Shown here piece after piece: positions 6,254 through 14,809 of a stretch of DNA of 15,326 nt. Made by a program: the position numbers and the translations under genes. Source of the stretch: Bacteroidaceae bacterium (GTDB taxonomy: Bacteria; Bacteroidota; Bacteroidia; Bacteroidales; Bacteroidaceae); assembly GCA_900770705.1 (NCBI GenBank), contig CAAGLF010000064.1, positions 1 through 15,326 of the forward strand. Direction: 5' to 3'. How positions within the stretch are numbered: the stretch's first letter is position 1; each line of letters begins with the position of its first letter. A model generated the notes under the pieces. That model was not told the DNA's origin, ran no database searches, and was given only the letters and a program-made list of their open reading frames with translations.

Positions 6254-7465
6254 TTACTGTTGGATGAAATTGTAAGAACCGGTGATGTCGTTGAAGATTA
6301 CCGTATAGACACCTGCCGATACAGGCACGTTAGGACCATCGTTGGTTCCCACGCCATACGGGAAGGCTCCAGCGCCCCAGTTGGGCTGCCAAGTGCTGTC
6401 GACAAGGAACTTGGCCGACGTGTTGCCGGCAGAAGCGTCGAGCGTGTAAGCCCATACGTGGTTGGGCATTCCATCTACCGTGGTGACGGGCGTCATCACA
6501 GCCGGGTTGCCCGAAACATCCCAGCCGTTGAAGTCACCGGCCATCATCATCTGCGGATAAACCGTCGGTGTACCTTCATACGGCACGATGGTGAGCTCGT
6601 CGGTCTTGGTGTTGAGCGTGATGGTGTAGTAACCATCGGCTGCCACCTTGATGTCACTGCTGCCACCGTCGTTCTTCACGAAGTCGGTGCCGCTCTGTCC
6701 CCACTGGTCGTCCCAGGAGCCTGGGGTCTTGACGAGCTTGAAGCCGGCTGTGGTGAGGTAGCCCGTGAAGGTGATTTCACCCTGCCCTGTCTTCGTGTCG
6801 TACTCATAGCCGTTGATGACGTTCATCGGGATAAGGCCAGTGCCTACCGACGCTGCGCTGTTGCTCCAAGAGCCATCGCCCACACAAGCACCGATAAGGT
6901 ACCAGATTTCGGGGTTGGCGTCCTTCAGTTCCACATAGTAGGGAGCCACGGTGAGTGTAACCACATTGGAGCTGACCGTATCGGCGGGAGCCACAACGCC
7001 TCCGCTCACGGGCACATCTGCCAGCATGCGGATGTAGAGTGTCTGCTCGGCAGGCACTGCGTCTTCCTCGTAAGCTGCTATCTGCTGCACGAGTTTGGCA
7101 AGCTCCTCGCCCTTGATAGAACCTTCGAAACCCACAAACGGAGTGTCGAACTGTACGTAGTCGGCACGGAGCGAACCCGACTCGTCGGCCTCAGCCTCAG
7201 CATAGGATACGGTATAATTGCCGTCGAGCGACACCTGAAGATAGTAGTTGGCCACGACAGGGAAGCCCCAATCAGGCTGCGACCAGGTGAAAGACAGGGA
7301 AGAGGTACGCGCCAAGTCGTACACCTGTCCGGCATAAGGCGGCGTATTGAGCTGGAACGACTTTGCGTGCTGAATGACGGGATTGGAGTCGTGGTCATCA
7401 TCACAAGCCGTAAAGACGCACAGGCTGCAAAGCAACATCAGTGCATAAGAAAATATCTTTTTCAT
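6254..7465 (-). CDS. susE: SusE-like surface starch-binding lipoprotein with two CBMs
   Basis: This 403-residue lipoprotein is predicted on the cell surface, where it binds starch for the SusC/D transporter. The signal peptide ends in FTAC with Cys21, followed directly by DDDHD, which fits the acidic surface-export signal of Bacteroidota lipoproteins. Residues about 36-175 form the SusE-type Ig-like N-terminal domain (FTWSQPDWGFPV region). Two C-terminal modules follow: about 187-295 (IWYLIGACVGDGSW) and 303-403 (MMMAGDFNGWD, DSTWQPNWG). The exposed Trp residues of these motifs (for example W315, W359, W363) are candidate glucan-stacking residues. One N-terminal domain plus two CBMs is the SusE layout. 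The gene starts 104 bp after susD. Start: ATG at 7465, directly before the signal peptide. Confidence 0.88.
   Translation of the reverse strand: MKKIFSYALMLLCSLCVFTACDDDHDSNPVIQHAKSFQLNTPPYAGQVYDLARTSSLSFTWSQPDWGFPVVANYYLQVSLDGNYTVSYAEAEADESGSLRADYVQFDTPFVGFEGSIKGEELAKLVQQIAAYEEDAVPAEQTLYIRMLADVPVSGGVVAPADTVSSNVVTLTVAPYYVELKDANPEIWYLIGACVGDGSWSNSAASVGTGLIPMNVINGYEYDTKTGQGEITFTGYLTTAGFKLVKTPGSWDDQWGQSGTDFVKNDGGSSDIKVAADGYYTITLNTKTDELTIVPYEGTPTVYPQMMMAGDFNGWDVSGNPAVMTPVTTVDGMPNHVWAYTLDASAGNTSAKFLVDSTWQPNWGAGAFPYGVGTNDGPNVPVSAGVYTVIFNDITGSYNFIQQ
6257..6907 (-). repeat. CBM pair of susE, paralogous to 4633-5283
   Basis: Codons 187-403 of susE are the second copy of the two-CBM block also present at the end of the susF-like gene, in the same order and with the same total length. 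Confidence 0.85.
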
Positions 7466-7501
7466 GGTTTGTTTTGAATTTGAAGGAGTGGAGAGTGCAA
7501 A

Positions 7502-7540
7502 TCCTGCGGTGAAGCCGGCGGCTTCGCACTATCGGCAGGA
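7502..7540 (-). promoter_or_regulatory. Intercistronic stem-loop between susD and susE
   Basis: An outer stem, tcctgc (7502-7507) with gcagga (7535-7540), encloses an inner stem, gaagcc (7511-7516) with ggcttc (7520-7525). In the transcript it lies 29 nt after the susD stop and 36 nt before the susE start. It is weaker than the two hairpins further along the operon. It may lower or protect part of the transcript after susCD; this is inferred. Confidence 0.5.
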
Positions 7541-7569
7541 CCTGCGCCCTCCTTCCATTGTTCTACTGA

Positions 7570-9189
7570 TTAATAACCGGGATTCTGGTCAAGGTTGTCG
7601 TTGGCATTCTTGTCAGACTCAGGAATTGCATAGATGTTGCGGAATGCGGCGATCTTGCCACCGGCCTTCACTCCGCCTTTCCATTGCCACTTGTAGGTAG
7701 CGCCGTCACCTCCGAACTGACCGAAGCGAATCAAATCGATACGACGACGTCCTTCGAAATAGAACTCACGGCTCCATTCGTTGAGGATGAAGTCCAGATC
7801 GTAGCTGGCCTGCTTCGAGGCGTGGGCACGGTCGCGGATTTCGTCGATGGCAGCCTTGCCTTCAGCAGAGCAGGTGCCGCCGTTGAGGCGTGCGTCGGCC
7901 TCGGCATAGGTGAGCAGCGCCTCGGCATAGCGCATCAGGAAGAAATCGGCATCGGGGAACTGCGTATGATGAGGCACGCCGCCATCAGCATAGTAGTTGT
8001 TGTACTTCGTCACGGAGAATCCCTGTTCGAATACGGAAGGATCGTCGATATCCAGCGTACGGTCCTTGCTCCAGAAGAGGGCACGGTCGTCTTGTGCAGC
8101 CTCGGTCATAGCCTTGGTGGTGATACCGGTCGGGGCATTGCCAGCGGGGAAGAACTTTTTGATAAGGTCGGGCCGTGCACGGTTACCCTGCCAGTTTTCC
8201 ACGGTATTGTTGCCGTTGGTGAACTGATCGTCGATCATATCGTCCTTGTAGCAGCCGGCCATCAGGAAGAGAGTGCCACCCCAGGCGGTCGTGTTCTGTC
8301 CGTCCTGCAGCAGAGGAAGGATAGCTTCGCAGGAAGCGCCGTTGCTGCCGTTGTCGCCCATAAAGAGCATCTGGTAGGCCGTCCAGCCGTTCTTGCCGTT
8401 CGTATTGAGGGAGTAGGGGCTGTCTATCACCTTCTTGGCATATTCCTTAGCTTTTTCCCACTGGGCAGTGCCGGTATAAACTTCGGCATTCAGATAGAGG
8501 CGTGCCAGCAGGAGCCAGGCAGCAGCCTTGTCGGCACGGCCGTAGCCGGAGCCGAGCAGGGCGTCAGTCTTGACAGCGGGCTCGTTCATATTCTCCACGC
8601 ATTCGAGGAGTTCTTTCTCCACGAAAGCAAAGACGGTGGCGCGGTCCACCTGGGGAGCCTTCTCGGACGATACGTGCTCCAGGAACGGGATGTTGCCAAA
8701 CGTATCCATCAGGTAATAGTACTGCAGGGCGCGCAGGAAGCGCACTTCTGCCGTCATTGCCTGGTCGTAATCGCTGTTTTCATCGATGAAAGAGTTGCAC
8801 ATCGTGATACCGAAGTACAGACGATAGTAGAGCATCTCGACCATCGGGTGGGTAGAGGTCCAGCGTCCGTAGTTGAAGTCGGCGATACCTTCGTCACCCC
8901 AGGGGCAGATGGCCTCATCGGTCGGCAGTTCATTGGCATTGAATATCTGGCGGATGAAGTTGGTTGTTCCGCCATCGTTGGAGTCAATATCCGTGTCACC
9001 GTTAGCACCGCCGTTACCGACAACGGCCAGGTTGGCATAGCACTTGTTGAGCAAGGCGTTCACATCGGGCTCCATAATCGTACTCGGGTCGATCGGCTCG
9101 ACGTCCAAGTCTCCAACACACGAGGTCGTTCCGAGGGAGAGTGCAAGCACTGCAGCGGGAACTATGTGGCTGATATATTTGAAGTTCAT
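7570..9189 (-). CDS. susD: SusD/RagB-family outer-membrane glycan-binding lipoprotein
   Basis: This 539-residue lipoprotein is predicted to form the lid of the SusC transporter and bind starch oligosaccharides. The signal peptide ends in a TTSC lipobox with Cys24, followed by VGDLDV. The N-terminal part has the alpha-helical TPR-like character of the family (EPDVNALLNKCYANLAV at about 41-57). The C-terminal third has the family signature AEALLTYAEADARLNGG and then EFYFEGRRRIDLIRFG (about 475-490). The chain ends in QNPGY, also typical of RagB/SusD proteins. The length is close to that of known SusD proteins. It begins 23 bp after the susC stop, so the two are surely translated from one message. 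The upstream sequence is A-rich with no Shine-Dalgarno, as is normal in this phylum. The starch specificity is inferred from the locus. Confidence 0.95.
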   Translation of the reverse strand: MNFKYISHIVPAAVLALSLGTTSCVGDLDVEPIDPSTIMEPDVNALLNKCYANLAVVGNGGANGDTDIDSNDGGTTNFIRQIFNANELPTDEAICPWGDEGIADFNYGRWTSTHPMVEMLYYRLYFGITMCNSFIDENSDYDQAMTAEVRFLRALQYYYLMDTFGNIPFLEHVSSEKAPQVDRATVFAFVEKELLECVENMNEPAVKTDALLGSGYGRADKAAAWLLLARLYLNAEVYTGTAQWEKAKEYAKKVIDSPYSLNTNGKNGWTAYQMLFMGDNGSNGASCEAILPLLQDGQNTTAWGGTLFLMAGCYKDDMIDDQFTNGNNTVENWQGNRARPDLIKKFFPAGNAPTGITTKAMTEAAQDDRALFWSKDRTLDIDDPSVFEQGFSVTKYNNYYADGGVPHHTQFPDADFFLMRYAEALLTYAEADARLNGGTCSAEGKAAIDEIRDRAHASKQASYDLDFILNEWSREFYFEGRRRIDLIRFGQFGGDGATYKWQWKGGVKAGGKIAAFRNIYAIPESDKNANDNLDQNPGY

Positions 9190-9212
9190 AGTGTTTCTTT
9201 TTAAGGTGTTTG

Positions 9213-12200
9213 TTAGAAGTTAAGCGTAAGTCCCAGCTGGAAGGTAAGCGGACGGGGATACATATTGTTGTCAACGCCCTTGTGGCTGTCGTCCATATCC
9301 ACTTCAGGATCGATACCCTTGTAGTTGGTGATGGTGAAGACATTGGTAGCGCTGGCGAAGATACGGCCGCTGATACCGTCGTAGCTGCCACTCTTGAAGA
9401 GGTTCTTGAAGGAGTAGCCGAGGGTGATGTTGTCACAACGCAGGAACGAAGCGTTCTGCACGAAGTAGTCGGAGAGCACATTGTCCCAGGTCTGCCAGTT
9501 CTTTTCAATCACGTTGTAGGGGCGGTTCTGGAGGAAGTTGTACGACCAGATGGTGCTCATATTGCTGGCACCTGCCTCGAGGTCATTGAACACGTAGTTG
9601 CCGAAGCTGGCACGAAGCGAGAAGCCGAAGTCCCAGTTCTTGTACTGCAGACGGGAAGTGAAGCCACCGGTCCAGGGAGCAATCGGGCTCTTGTAGAAGT
9701 ACTTGTCGTCGGTAGTAATCTTACCGTCACCGTTTCTGTCTACATATACGCCTTCGAGGGGACGTCCGTTTTCGTCGTAAACCTGCTGGTATACATAGTA
9801 GGAGAAGGCGGGCTGGCCCACGGTGTGCGCCTGGCAGGTGTTACCCGTACCGGAAGAAATGCCTCCGACGGGCACGTAGTAGCCTTCCTGTCCCACGAGT
9901 TCGGTAATCTCGTTGTGGTTGTAGGCGGCATTGACGCCCAGTTCCCAGAACCAGTCCTTGGTGGAGATGACCTTCCAGTTGAGGGCAACTTCGACACCTT
10001 GGTTCTCCATCGAGCCGACATTGCTCATCACACGGTTCTTGAAGTTGGAGCCGGCTGCCACGTAAACGGTGTTCAGCAGGTCGGTGGTCTTACGGAAGTA
10101 GTAGTCGACACTGGCGGTAAAGCGCTGGTTGGCGAAGCCGAGGTCGATACCGGCATTGTAGGTAGTGGTGGTTTCCCAGGTCAGATCTGCATTGTACTCG
10201 TCGGGACGATAGAGGGTACCGTTGCCGATGATGGGATAGAGCGAGCCCGGGCCCTTGTTCACCTGATAGGAGGGGAAGTAGTTGTAGTCGCCGATGTTTT
10301 CCTGCTGTCCGGTCTGTCCGTAGCCGAGACGTACCTTGAAGTCGCTGACAGCGTCGACATCCTTCAGGAAAGCCTCGTTCTTCACCTTCCATGCAAATGC
10401 GAAGGAGGGGAAGAGTGCCCAGTGATCCTTGAAGCGGCTGGAGCCGTCGTAACGGAGCGTTGCGGTGAAGAGGTAGCGATCCAGGAGGCTGTAGTTGGCA
10501 CGGCCGAAGAAGCTGACAATGTAGTTTTCCGACTTCTCGATGGCTGCACTGCGGTTATAGATGCGGTCTTCAATGGCCAGGCCGTTGTAGATGGACTGCG
10601 CGTTGTCGTAATAATGGCGGTATCTTTCGCCTGTCTGGGCGTCGGTTTCCCAGTCGTAGAGCAGGCCTTCGAACTTGCTGTTGGTCATCGGCACGATACC
10701 ACTGCCGTCATATTGCTTCTTGTGGTGGAAGTGCTGCCACTCATATCCGGCCATGATGTCGAAATGGTGGGCCTTGTTGAAGTCTTTGGAGTACTGGGCG
10801 TAGGCGTTGTACGAAAGATTGTACTTGTCGATCTTGTCGTAGCCGTCCCATCCATAGTAGATGTTTTCAGCCGAAGCCGGACTTGTGACGGTATTCTGCT
10901 TACCGGTGGAGAAGTCTCCGCCGAAGTTCATATGCAGGCGCAAGTCCTCAAATCCATGCACTTTGTAGTCAAGCTCAATGTTACCGATAAGGCTCTTCGA
11001 TGTAGCCTTGTCGTTCTTGAGTTCGAGCAGGCTGACGGGGTTCCTGGTAGCCTGTCCGTTCCAGGTGTAGGCCCAGTCGGCGTCACCGAGAGCGCCGCCG
11101 TCCTGCGTCCACTGGTAGTATCCGCCGAAGTTCTTGTATTTCGGGTCGTTGCTGGTGACGGGCTGTGTGGGATCCATATACACGGCTGCGCCCACAGCTT
11201 CGGTGTTGGCATAGCGGCTCTTGGCTATCATTCCCTTGGCGTTGACGTTCACGGTCAGATGGTCGTCGAGGAAGGAGGGGTTCAGGTTGACACTGGCGGT
11301 GTAACGCTTGAAGTCGGTAGTCTTCAGGATACCTTCCTGATCGGTGTAGCCGAGGCTGACGCGGTAGGGCATGTTCTTCAGACCTCCTGCGATGGTCAGG
11401 TTGTGGTCGTGGCTGATAGCGGTCTGATAAATCTCATCCTGCCAGTTCGTATTGCCGTACGTACCTACGAAGTTGCCGTTCTCGTCGATGTAACCGTCCT
11501 TGCCCAGTGCATTCCAGGCGTCGCTGCCGATGCCATAGCGATCAGCCACGTAGTTGCCGAATGTCTGGCCGTCCATCACGTCGATGGTCTTCTTCTTGTT
11601 GCTGATGCTCACGTTTCCGGTGTACGTCACGCGGGGTTTGGCATTGACGCGGCCCTTCTTGGTGGTAATGATTATGACACCGTTCGAACCACGCGAACCG
11701 TAGATGGCGGTGGCAGAAGCGTCCTTCAACACGGTGAAGCTCTCGATGTCGGCGGGGTTCACCATCGACAACGGGTTCGAAAGTCCCTTCACACCGTCGT
11801 TGTCCATTGCCAGTCCGTCGATCACAATCAGCGGGTTGTTGCTGGCATTGAGCGAAGCGCCGCCACGCACGCGGATGGTGGCACCGCTACCCGGCGCACC
11901 ACCGTTGGTGGTGATGTTGACACCGGCCACCTTTCCCTGTATCAGGTCCTGGGCGGTTGTCACGAGTCCCTTGTTCTTTTCATCGGGCTTGATGGCTACT
12001 ACGGAGCCGGTCAAGTCGTTCTTTTTGGCAACACCATAACCGATGACTACGGCTTCCTGAAGGGTGTTGTTGTCTTCCATCGTAATCACCATTACGGGGC
12101 TGACCTTGACTTCGACTGTCTTGTAGCCCACATACGACACCTTCAGGGTGGCATCTGCGGGAGCAGTCAGGGTAAAGTTACCATTGTCGTCGGTATTCAC

Positions 12201-12365
12201 CTGCTTATTTGCTGCCTTGCAAAATACGCTGGCGAAGACAACCGGTTCACCTTGCGTGTCCTGCACGTGGCCTTTTATCTTGAGATTTTGGGCCACAGCG
12301 CTCACAGACACGAAGACTCCTGCCAACACGAGCAGCAAGAATCTGAAGCAAAACTTCTCTTTCAT
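9213..12365 (-). CDS. susC: SusC/RagA-family TonB-dependent outer-membrane transporter
   Basis: This 1050-residue protein is predicted to import malto-oligosaccharides across the outer membrane using TonB energy, as a complex with SusD. The signal peptide is about 1-25 (ends SAVAQ). A carboxypeptidase-like regulatory domain covers about 28-97 (KIKGHVQDTQGEPVVFASV). The TonB box is near 102-110 (LQEAVVIGYG). The plug domain (about 115-238) contains IRVRGGASLN, PLIVIDG and the SusC signature DIESFTVLKDASATAIYGSR. The rest is the 22-strand barrel region, and the chain ends LTLNF, fitting a beta-signal with a terminal Phe. There is no STN domain, so no anti-sigma signalling role is expected. It starts 166 bp after the susB stop; that gap holds two adjoining hairpins. 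No clear own promoter was seen, so read-through from susB is likely. Confidence 0.96.
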   Translation of the reverse strand: MKEKFCFRFLLLVLAGVFVSVSAVAQNLKIKGHVQDTQGEPVVFASVFCKAANKQVNTDDNGNFTLTAPADATLKVSYVGYKTVEVKVSPVMVITMEDNNTLQEAVVIGYGVAKKNDLTGSVVAIKPDEKNKGLVTTAQDLIQGKVAGVNITTNGGAPGSGATIRVRGGASLNASNNPLIVIDGLAMDNDGVKGLSNPLSMVNPADIESFTVLKDASATAIYGSRGSNGVIIITTKKGRVNAKPRVTYTGNVSISNKKKTIDVMDGQTFGNYVADRYGIGSDAWNALGKDGYIDENGNFVGTYGNTNWQDEIYQTAISHDHNLTIAGGLKNMPYRVSLGYTDQEGILKTTDFKRYTASVNLNPSFLDDHLTVNVNAKGMIAKSRYANTEAVGAAVYMDPTQPVTSNDPKYKNFGGYYQWTQDGGALGDADWAYTWNGQATRNPVSLLELKNDKATSKSLIGNIELDYKVHGFEDLRLHMNFGGDFSTGKQNTVTSPASAENIYYGWDGYDKIDKYNLSYNAYAQYSKDFNKAHHFDIMAGYEWQHFHHKKQYDGSGIVPMTNSKFEGLLYDWETDAQTGERYRHYYDNAQSIYNGLAIEDRIYNRSAAIEKSENYIVSFFGRANYSLLDRYLFTATLRYDGSSRFKDHWALFPSFAFAWKVKNEAFLKDVDAVSDFKVRLGYGQTGQQENIGDYNYFPSYQVNKGPGSLYPIIGNGTLYRPDEYNADLTWETTTTYNAGIDLGFANQRFTASVDYYFRKTTDLLNTVYVAAGSNFKNRVMSNVGSMENQGVEVALNWKVISTKDWFWELGVNAAYNHNEITELVGQEGYYVPVGGISSGTGNTCQAHTVGQPAFSYYVYQQVYDENGRPLEGVYVDRNGDGKITTDDKYFYKSPIAPWTGGFTSRLQYKNWDFGFSLRASFGNYVFNDLEAGASNMSTIWSYNFLQNRPYNVIEKNWQTWDNVLSDYFVQNASFLRCDNITLGYSFKNLFKSGSYDGISGRIFASATNVFTITNYKGIDPEVDMDDSHKGVDNNMYPRPLTFQLGLTLNF

Positions 12366-12418
12366 GTAAATTGTGTTTAAGGTTGTGATTTATAGGTTAT
12401 TTGTGAACTATCGAATGT

Positions 12419-12464
12419 TTTCAGCGCTATCCCGAATAGCGCTGAAAGGCCTCCGGAGGCCTTT
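12419..12464 (-). promoter_or_regulatory. Two adjoining hairpins in the susC leader
   Basis: tttcagcgctat (12419-12430) and atagcgctgaaa (12436-12447) are perfect inverted copies with a 5-nt loop. The 20-bp perfect palindrome aaaggcctccggaggccttt (12445-12464) directly adjoins and shares three bases with it. In the minus-strand transcript the palindrome comes first, about 67 nt after the susB stop; the second hairpin ends 54 nt before the susC start. Shared bases mean the two cannot both form fully. Attenuation, partial termination or RNA processing between susB and susC is possible; none is proven. Confidence 0.7.
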
Positions 12465-12510
12465 GGCTGCACGATGTCTGCCTGAGTGGAGTTTCAACAC
12501 CCCCGCGGGC

Positions 12511-12533
12511 GACACCTATATATATAATGTGTC
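12511..12533. repeat. AT-rich inverted repeat overlapping the susB stop
   Basis: gacac (12511-12515) and gtgtc (12529-12533) flank a 13-bp centre made almost only of A and T (tatatata). The right arm overlaps the susB TGA. It could be an operator or an easily melted site before susC, but the arms are short and chance is possible. Confidence 0.3.
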
Positions 12534-14703
12534 AGTCCAGGGGATGGATGTCGATGGCGAAGCCGCCGCCCGAGGCTGCCTTGAGCTTCAGCTTCGTCTT
12601 GCTGCTGACGGCCTGCCGCTTGATGACATAGCTCTGCGGGTTCTTGTCCCACGAGGCGTCCGCTCCGTCGAGATAGAGAGTGGCCTCGTACTTCCGGCCG
12701 GGAGTGAGGAAGTCGAGCCGCAGCTCCGTCTGGTGCCCGTTCTCGTCGGCCGTGCAGCCAACGAACCAGCGTTCCGAGCCTTTTGCCTTGCGGGCAATGG
12801 TCACGTAGTCGCCGGGTTCAGCCTCGAGGTACACACTCTTGTCCCAGTCTACGGCCACATCCTTTATAAACTGGAAGGCATCGAGGAAGCGGTTGTAGTT
12901 CTCGGGCACGTCGGCCGCCATCTGCAACGGGCTGTACATCGTGACATACAGTGCCAACTGGCGCACAAGAGTGGAGCGCACCTTGCTGGTATTCTGCGGA
13001 TTGAGTTTAGAGCAGTCCTGCTCGAAGATACCGGGCGTATAATCCATCGGGCCGCCTATCAGGCGCGTGAAGGGCAGAATGGTGGTGTGCTCTACGGGAT
13101 TGCCGCCGAAACTCTCATACTCCGTTCCGCGGGCACTCTCGTTGCCGATGAGGTTAGGCCAGGTGCGGCACAGGCCGGTGGGGCGTGTAGCTTCGTGCGC
13201 ATTGACCATCAGGTGGTACTCAGCAGCCTTCTCCACGCAGTAGAGGTAGTGGTTGTTCATCCACTGTCCGTAGTGGTGTTCGCCCCGGGGCACGATGTTT
13301 CCCACGTAGCCGCTCTTCAGGGCGGGATAACCGTTGTCTACCATGAAGCGGTAGGCCTGGTCGAGGTGGCGCTCATAGTTGCGCACGCTCGAACTGGTCT
13401 CGTGGTGCATTATCATCTGAACACCCTTGGAGCGGGCATACTCGTGGATGGCCTTCACGTCGAAGTCGGGATAGGGTGTCACGAAGTCGAACACATAGTC
13501 TTTCTCGTGTCCGAACCAGTCCTCCCAGCCTACGTTCCATCCTTCCACCAACACGGCGTCGAATCCGTGCAGGGCGGCGAAGTCGATATACTCCTTCACA
13601 TGCGCCGTATTGGCCGAGTGGCGGCCGTTGGGGCGCACCTTGGTATAGTCGGTGCGACCCAGTTGCACGCTGGTCAGGTCGTCAGTGTAAGCCCAGGACC
13701 CCTTGTTGGTGATCATCTCCCACCACACGCCCACGTATTTCACGGGCTTTATCCACGATGTGTCGGCGATCTTGCAAGGCTCGTTGAGGTTGAGCGTCAG
13801 GCGCGATGCCAGGATATCCGTGGCTTTTTCGCCCACGATGATGGTACGCCAGGGGCTTGTGCAGGGGCTTTGCAGGTACCCCTTGTCGCCACGGGCGTCG
13901 GGTGTCAGGTGGCTCGTGAAGGTGCGTGTAGTCCGGTCATAGGCCAGGTGCATGGTAGGATAGTCCATACACGCGGCCTCGTGCAGGTTCAGGTAGAGCC
14001 CCTCGTCGGTCTTCAGCTGCAGGGCGGTCTGCACCACGGCAGGACCGGCCGGGGTCTGCGACGAGTTGGGACTGATGGCAGCAGGCATACGATCGGCGAT
14101 TTCCGAGAGGCGCGTTGTCTGATATTCATACTCCTGCGTGTCGTAGTCGCCGGCTATCCACCACGCCTTGTGGTCGCCTGCCATTGCAAATTCCGTCAGC
14201 TCCTCGGCCACGGTGAAGTAAGAGAGCTGCGGCTGGTCGGGAAACTCATAGCGGAAGCCGAGGCCGTCGTCATACAGACGAAACCGAAGCACGAGGATAC
14301 GCTTGTTCTTCGGTTGACGGAGTTCCACGCAGAGTTCATTGTAGTGGTTGCGGATGTCCCGCTCTTCTCCCCACACGGGTTGCCACGTTTCATCGAAGGT
14401 GGCAGTACGGGTCTGCTGCACCTCGAAGCCGGAGTAGAGGTCGGCCTTGGCCTCAATGCGGTCGGCATCGGGCCGGCCGTTCTCGAAGGTGGTCTGCTTG
14501 TCAGGATCCTCCCGCTTCAGGCAGTAGCCCAGACGGGAGGGAAGCAGCACATCGCTGCCCTTGTGCCGGAGGCTGTACGTGGGTCGTCCCTCGCGGTCCA
14601 CGCTGAAATTCATCACCAGGCTGCCGTCGGGCGAGGTCAGCGTCTGTGCCGACACCGGCAACAGTCCGAGCAGAAAAGAGAGTATGAGAACCGTCTTTTT
14701 CAT
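12532..14703 (-). CDS. susB: GH97 alpha-glucosidase (SusB type)
   Basis: This 723-residue enzyme is predicted to release glucose from malto-oligosaccharides in the periplasm. The signal peptide is about 1-20 (MKKTVLILSFLLGLLPVSAQ), without a lipobox. The N-terminal beta-sandwich (about 22-275) includes GLGFRYEF. The catalytic barrel (about 276-620) carries MHHETSSSVRNYE with Glu435, NAHEATRPTG with Glu504 and NESARGTEYE with Glu528. These are exactly four residues before the positions I recall for the catalytic glutamates of Bacteroides thetaiotaomicron SusB (439, 508, 532), which points to the inverting, glutamate-base subgroup of GH97. A C-terminal beta domain closes the chain (about 621-723). 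A longer in-frame start at 14838 is rejected because it would place 45 odd residues before the signal peptide and overlap the promoter. It is the first gene of the sus run in this window. Confidence 0.95.
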   Translation of the reverse strand: MKKTVLILSFLLGLLPVSAQTLTSPDGSLVMNFSVDREGRPTYSLRHKGSDVLLPSRLGYCLKREDPDKQTTFENGRPDADRIEAKADLYSGFEVQQTRTATFDETWQPVWGEERDIRNHYNELCVELRQPKNKRILVLRFRLYDDGLGFRYEFPDQPQLSYFTVAEELTEFAMAGDHKAWWIAGDYDTQEYEYQTTRLSEIADRMPAAISPNSSQTPAGPAVVQTALQLKTDEGLYLNLHEAACMDYPTMHLAYDRTTRTFTSHLTPDARGDKGYLQSPCTSPWRTIIVGEKATDILASRLTLNLNEPCKIADTSWIKPVKYVGVWWEMITNKGSWAYTDDLTSVQLGRTDYTKVRPNGRHSANTAHVKEYIDFAALHGFDAVLVEGWNVGWEDWFGHEKDYVFDFVTPYPDFDVKAIHEYARSKGVQMIMHHETSSSVRNYERHLDQAYRFMVDNGYPALKSGYVGNIVPRGEHHYGQWMNNHYLYCVEKAAEYHLMVNAHEATRPTGLCRTWPNLIGNESARGTEYESFGGNPVEHTTILPFTRLIGGPMDYTPGIFEQDCSKLNPQNTSKVRSTLVRQLALYVTMYSPLQMAADVPENYNRFLDAFQFIKDVAVDWDKSVYLEAEPGDYVTIARKAKGSERWFVGCTADENGHQTELRLDFLTPGRKYEATLYLDGADASWDKNPQSYVIKRQAVSSKTKLKLKAASGGGFAIDIHPLD

Positions 14704-14771
14704 AGGTTGATTGGGAAATATGGATTCGATTGAATTGAAAACTCGACTTTGCATTTTGCCCGTTTTGACTG

Positions 14772-14803
14772 CAAATTTACGCTTTTGAAACAATCGCACG
14801 CAA
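14772..14803 (-). promoter_or_regulatory. Bacteroidota-type promoter of the sus operon
   Basis: On the minus strand TAAATTTG at 14779-14772 matches the -7 consensus TAnnTTTG exactly. A TTG at 14803-14801 lies 21 bp upstream, within the usual spacing of the -33 element. Transcription would start near 14765, giving a leader of about 60 nt before the susB start codon. No SusR site could be assigned. Confidence 0.6.
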
Positions 14804-14809
14804 TCAATG

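Noticed and set aside
9210..12380. 1056-codon plus-strand open frame opposite susC
   Set aside because: It is in exact codon register with susC and its translation has no recognisable domain. It is open only because susC lacks TTA, CTA and TCA codons. The same applies to the long plus-strand frames opposite susB, susD, susE, the susF-like gene, the amylase, DUF2027-Smr and the hydrolase.
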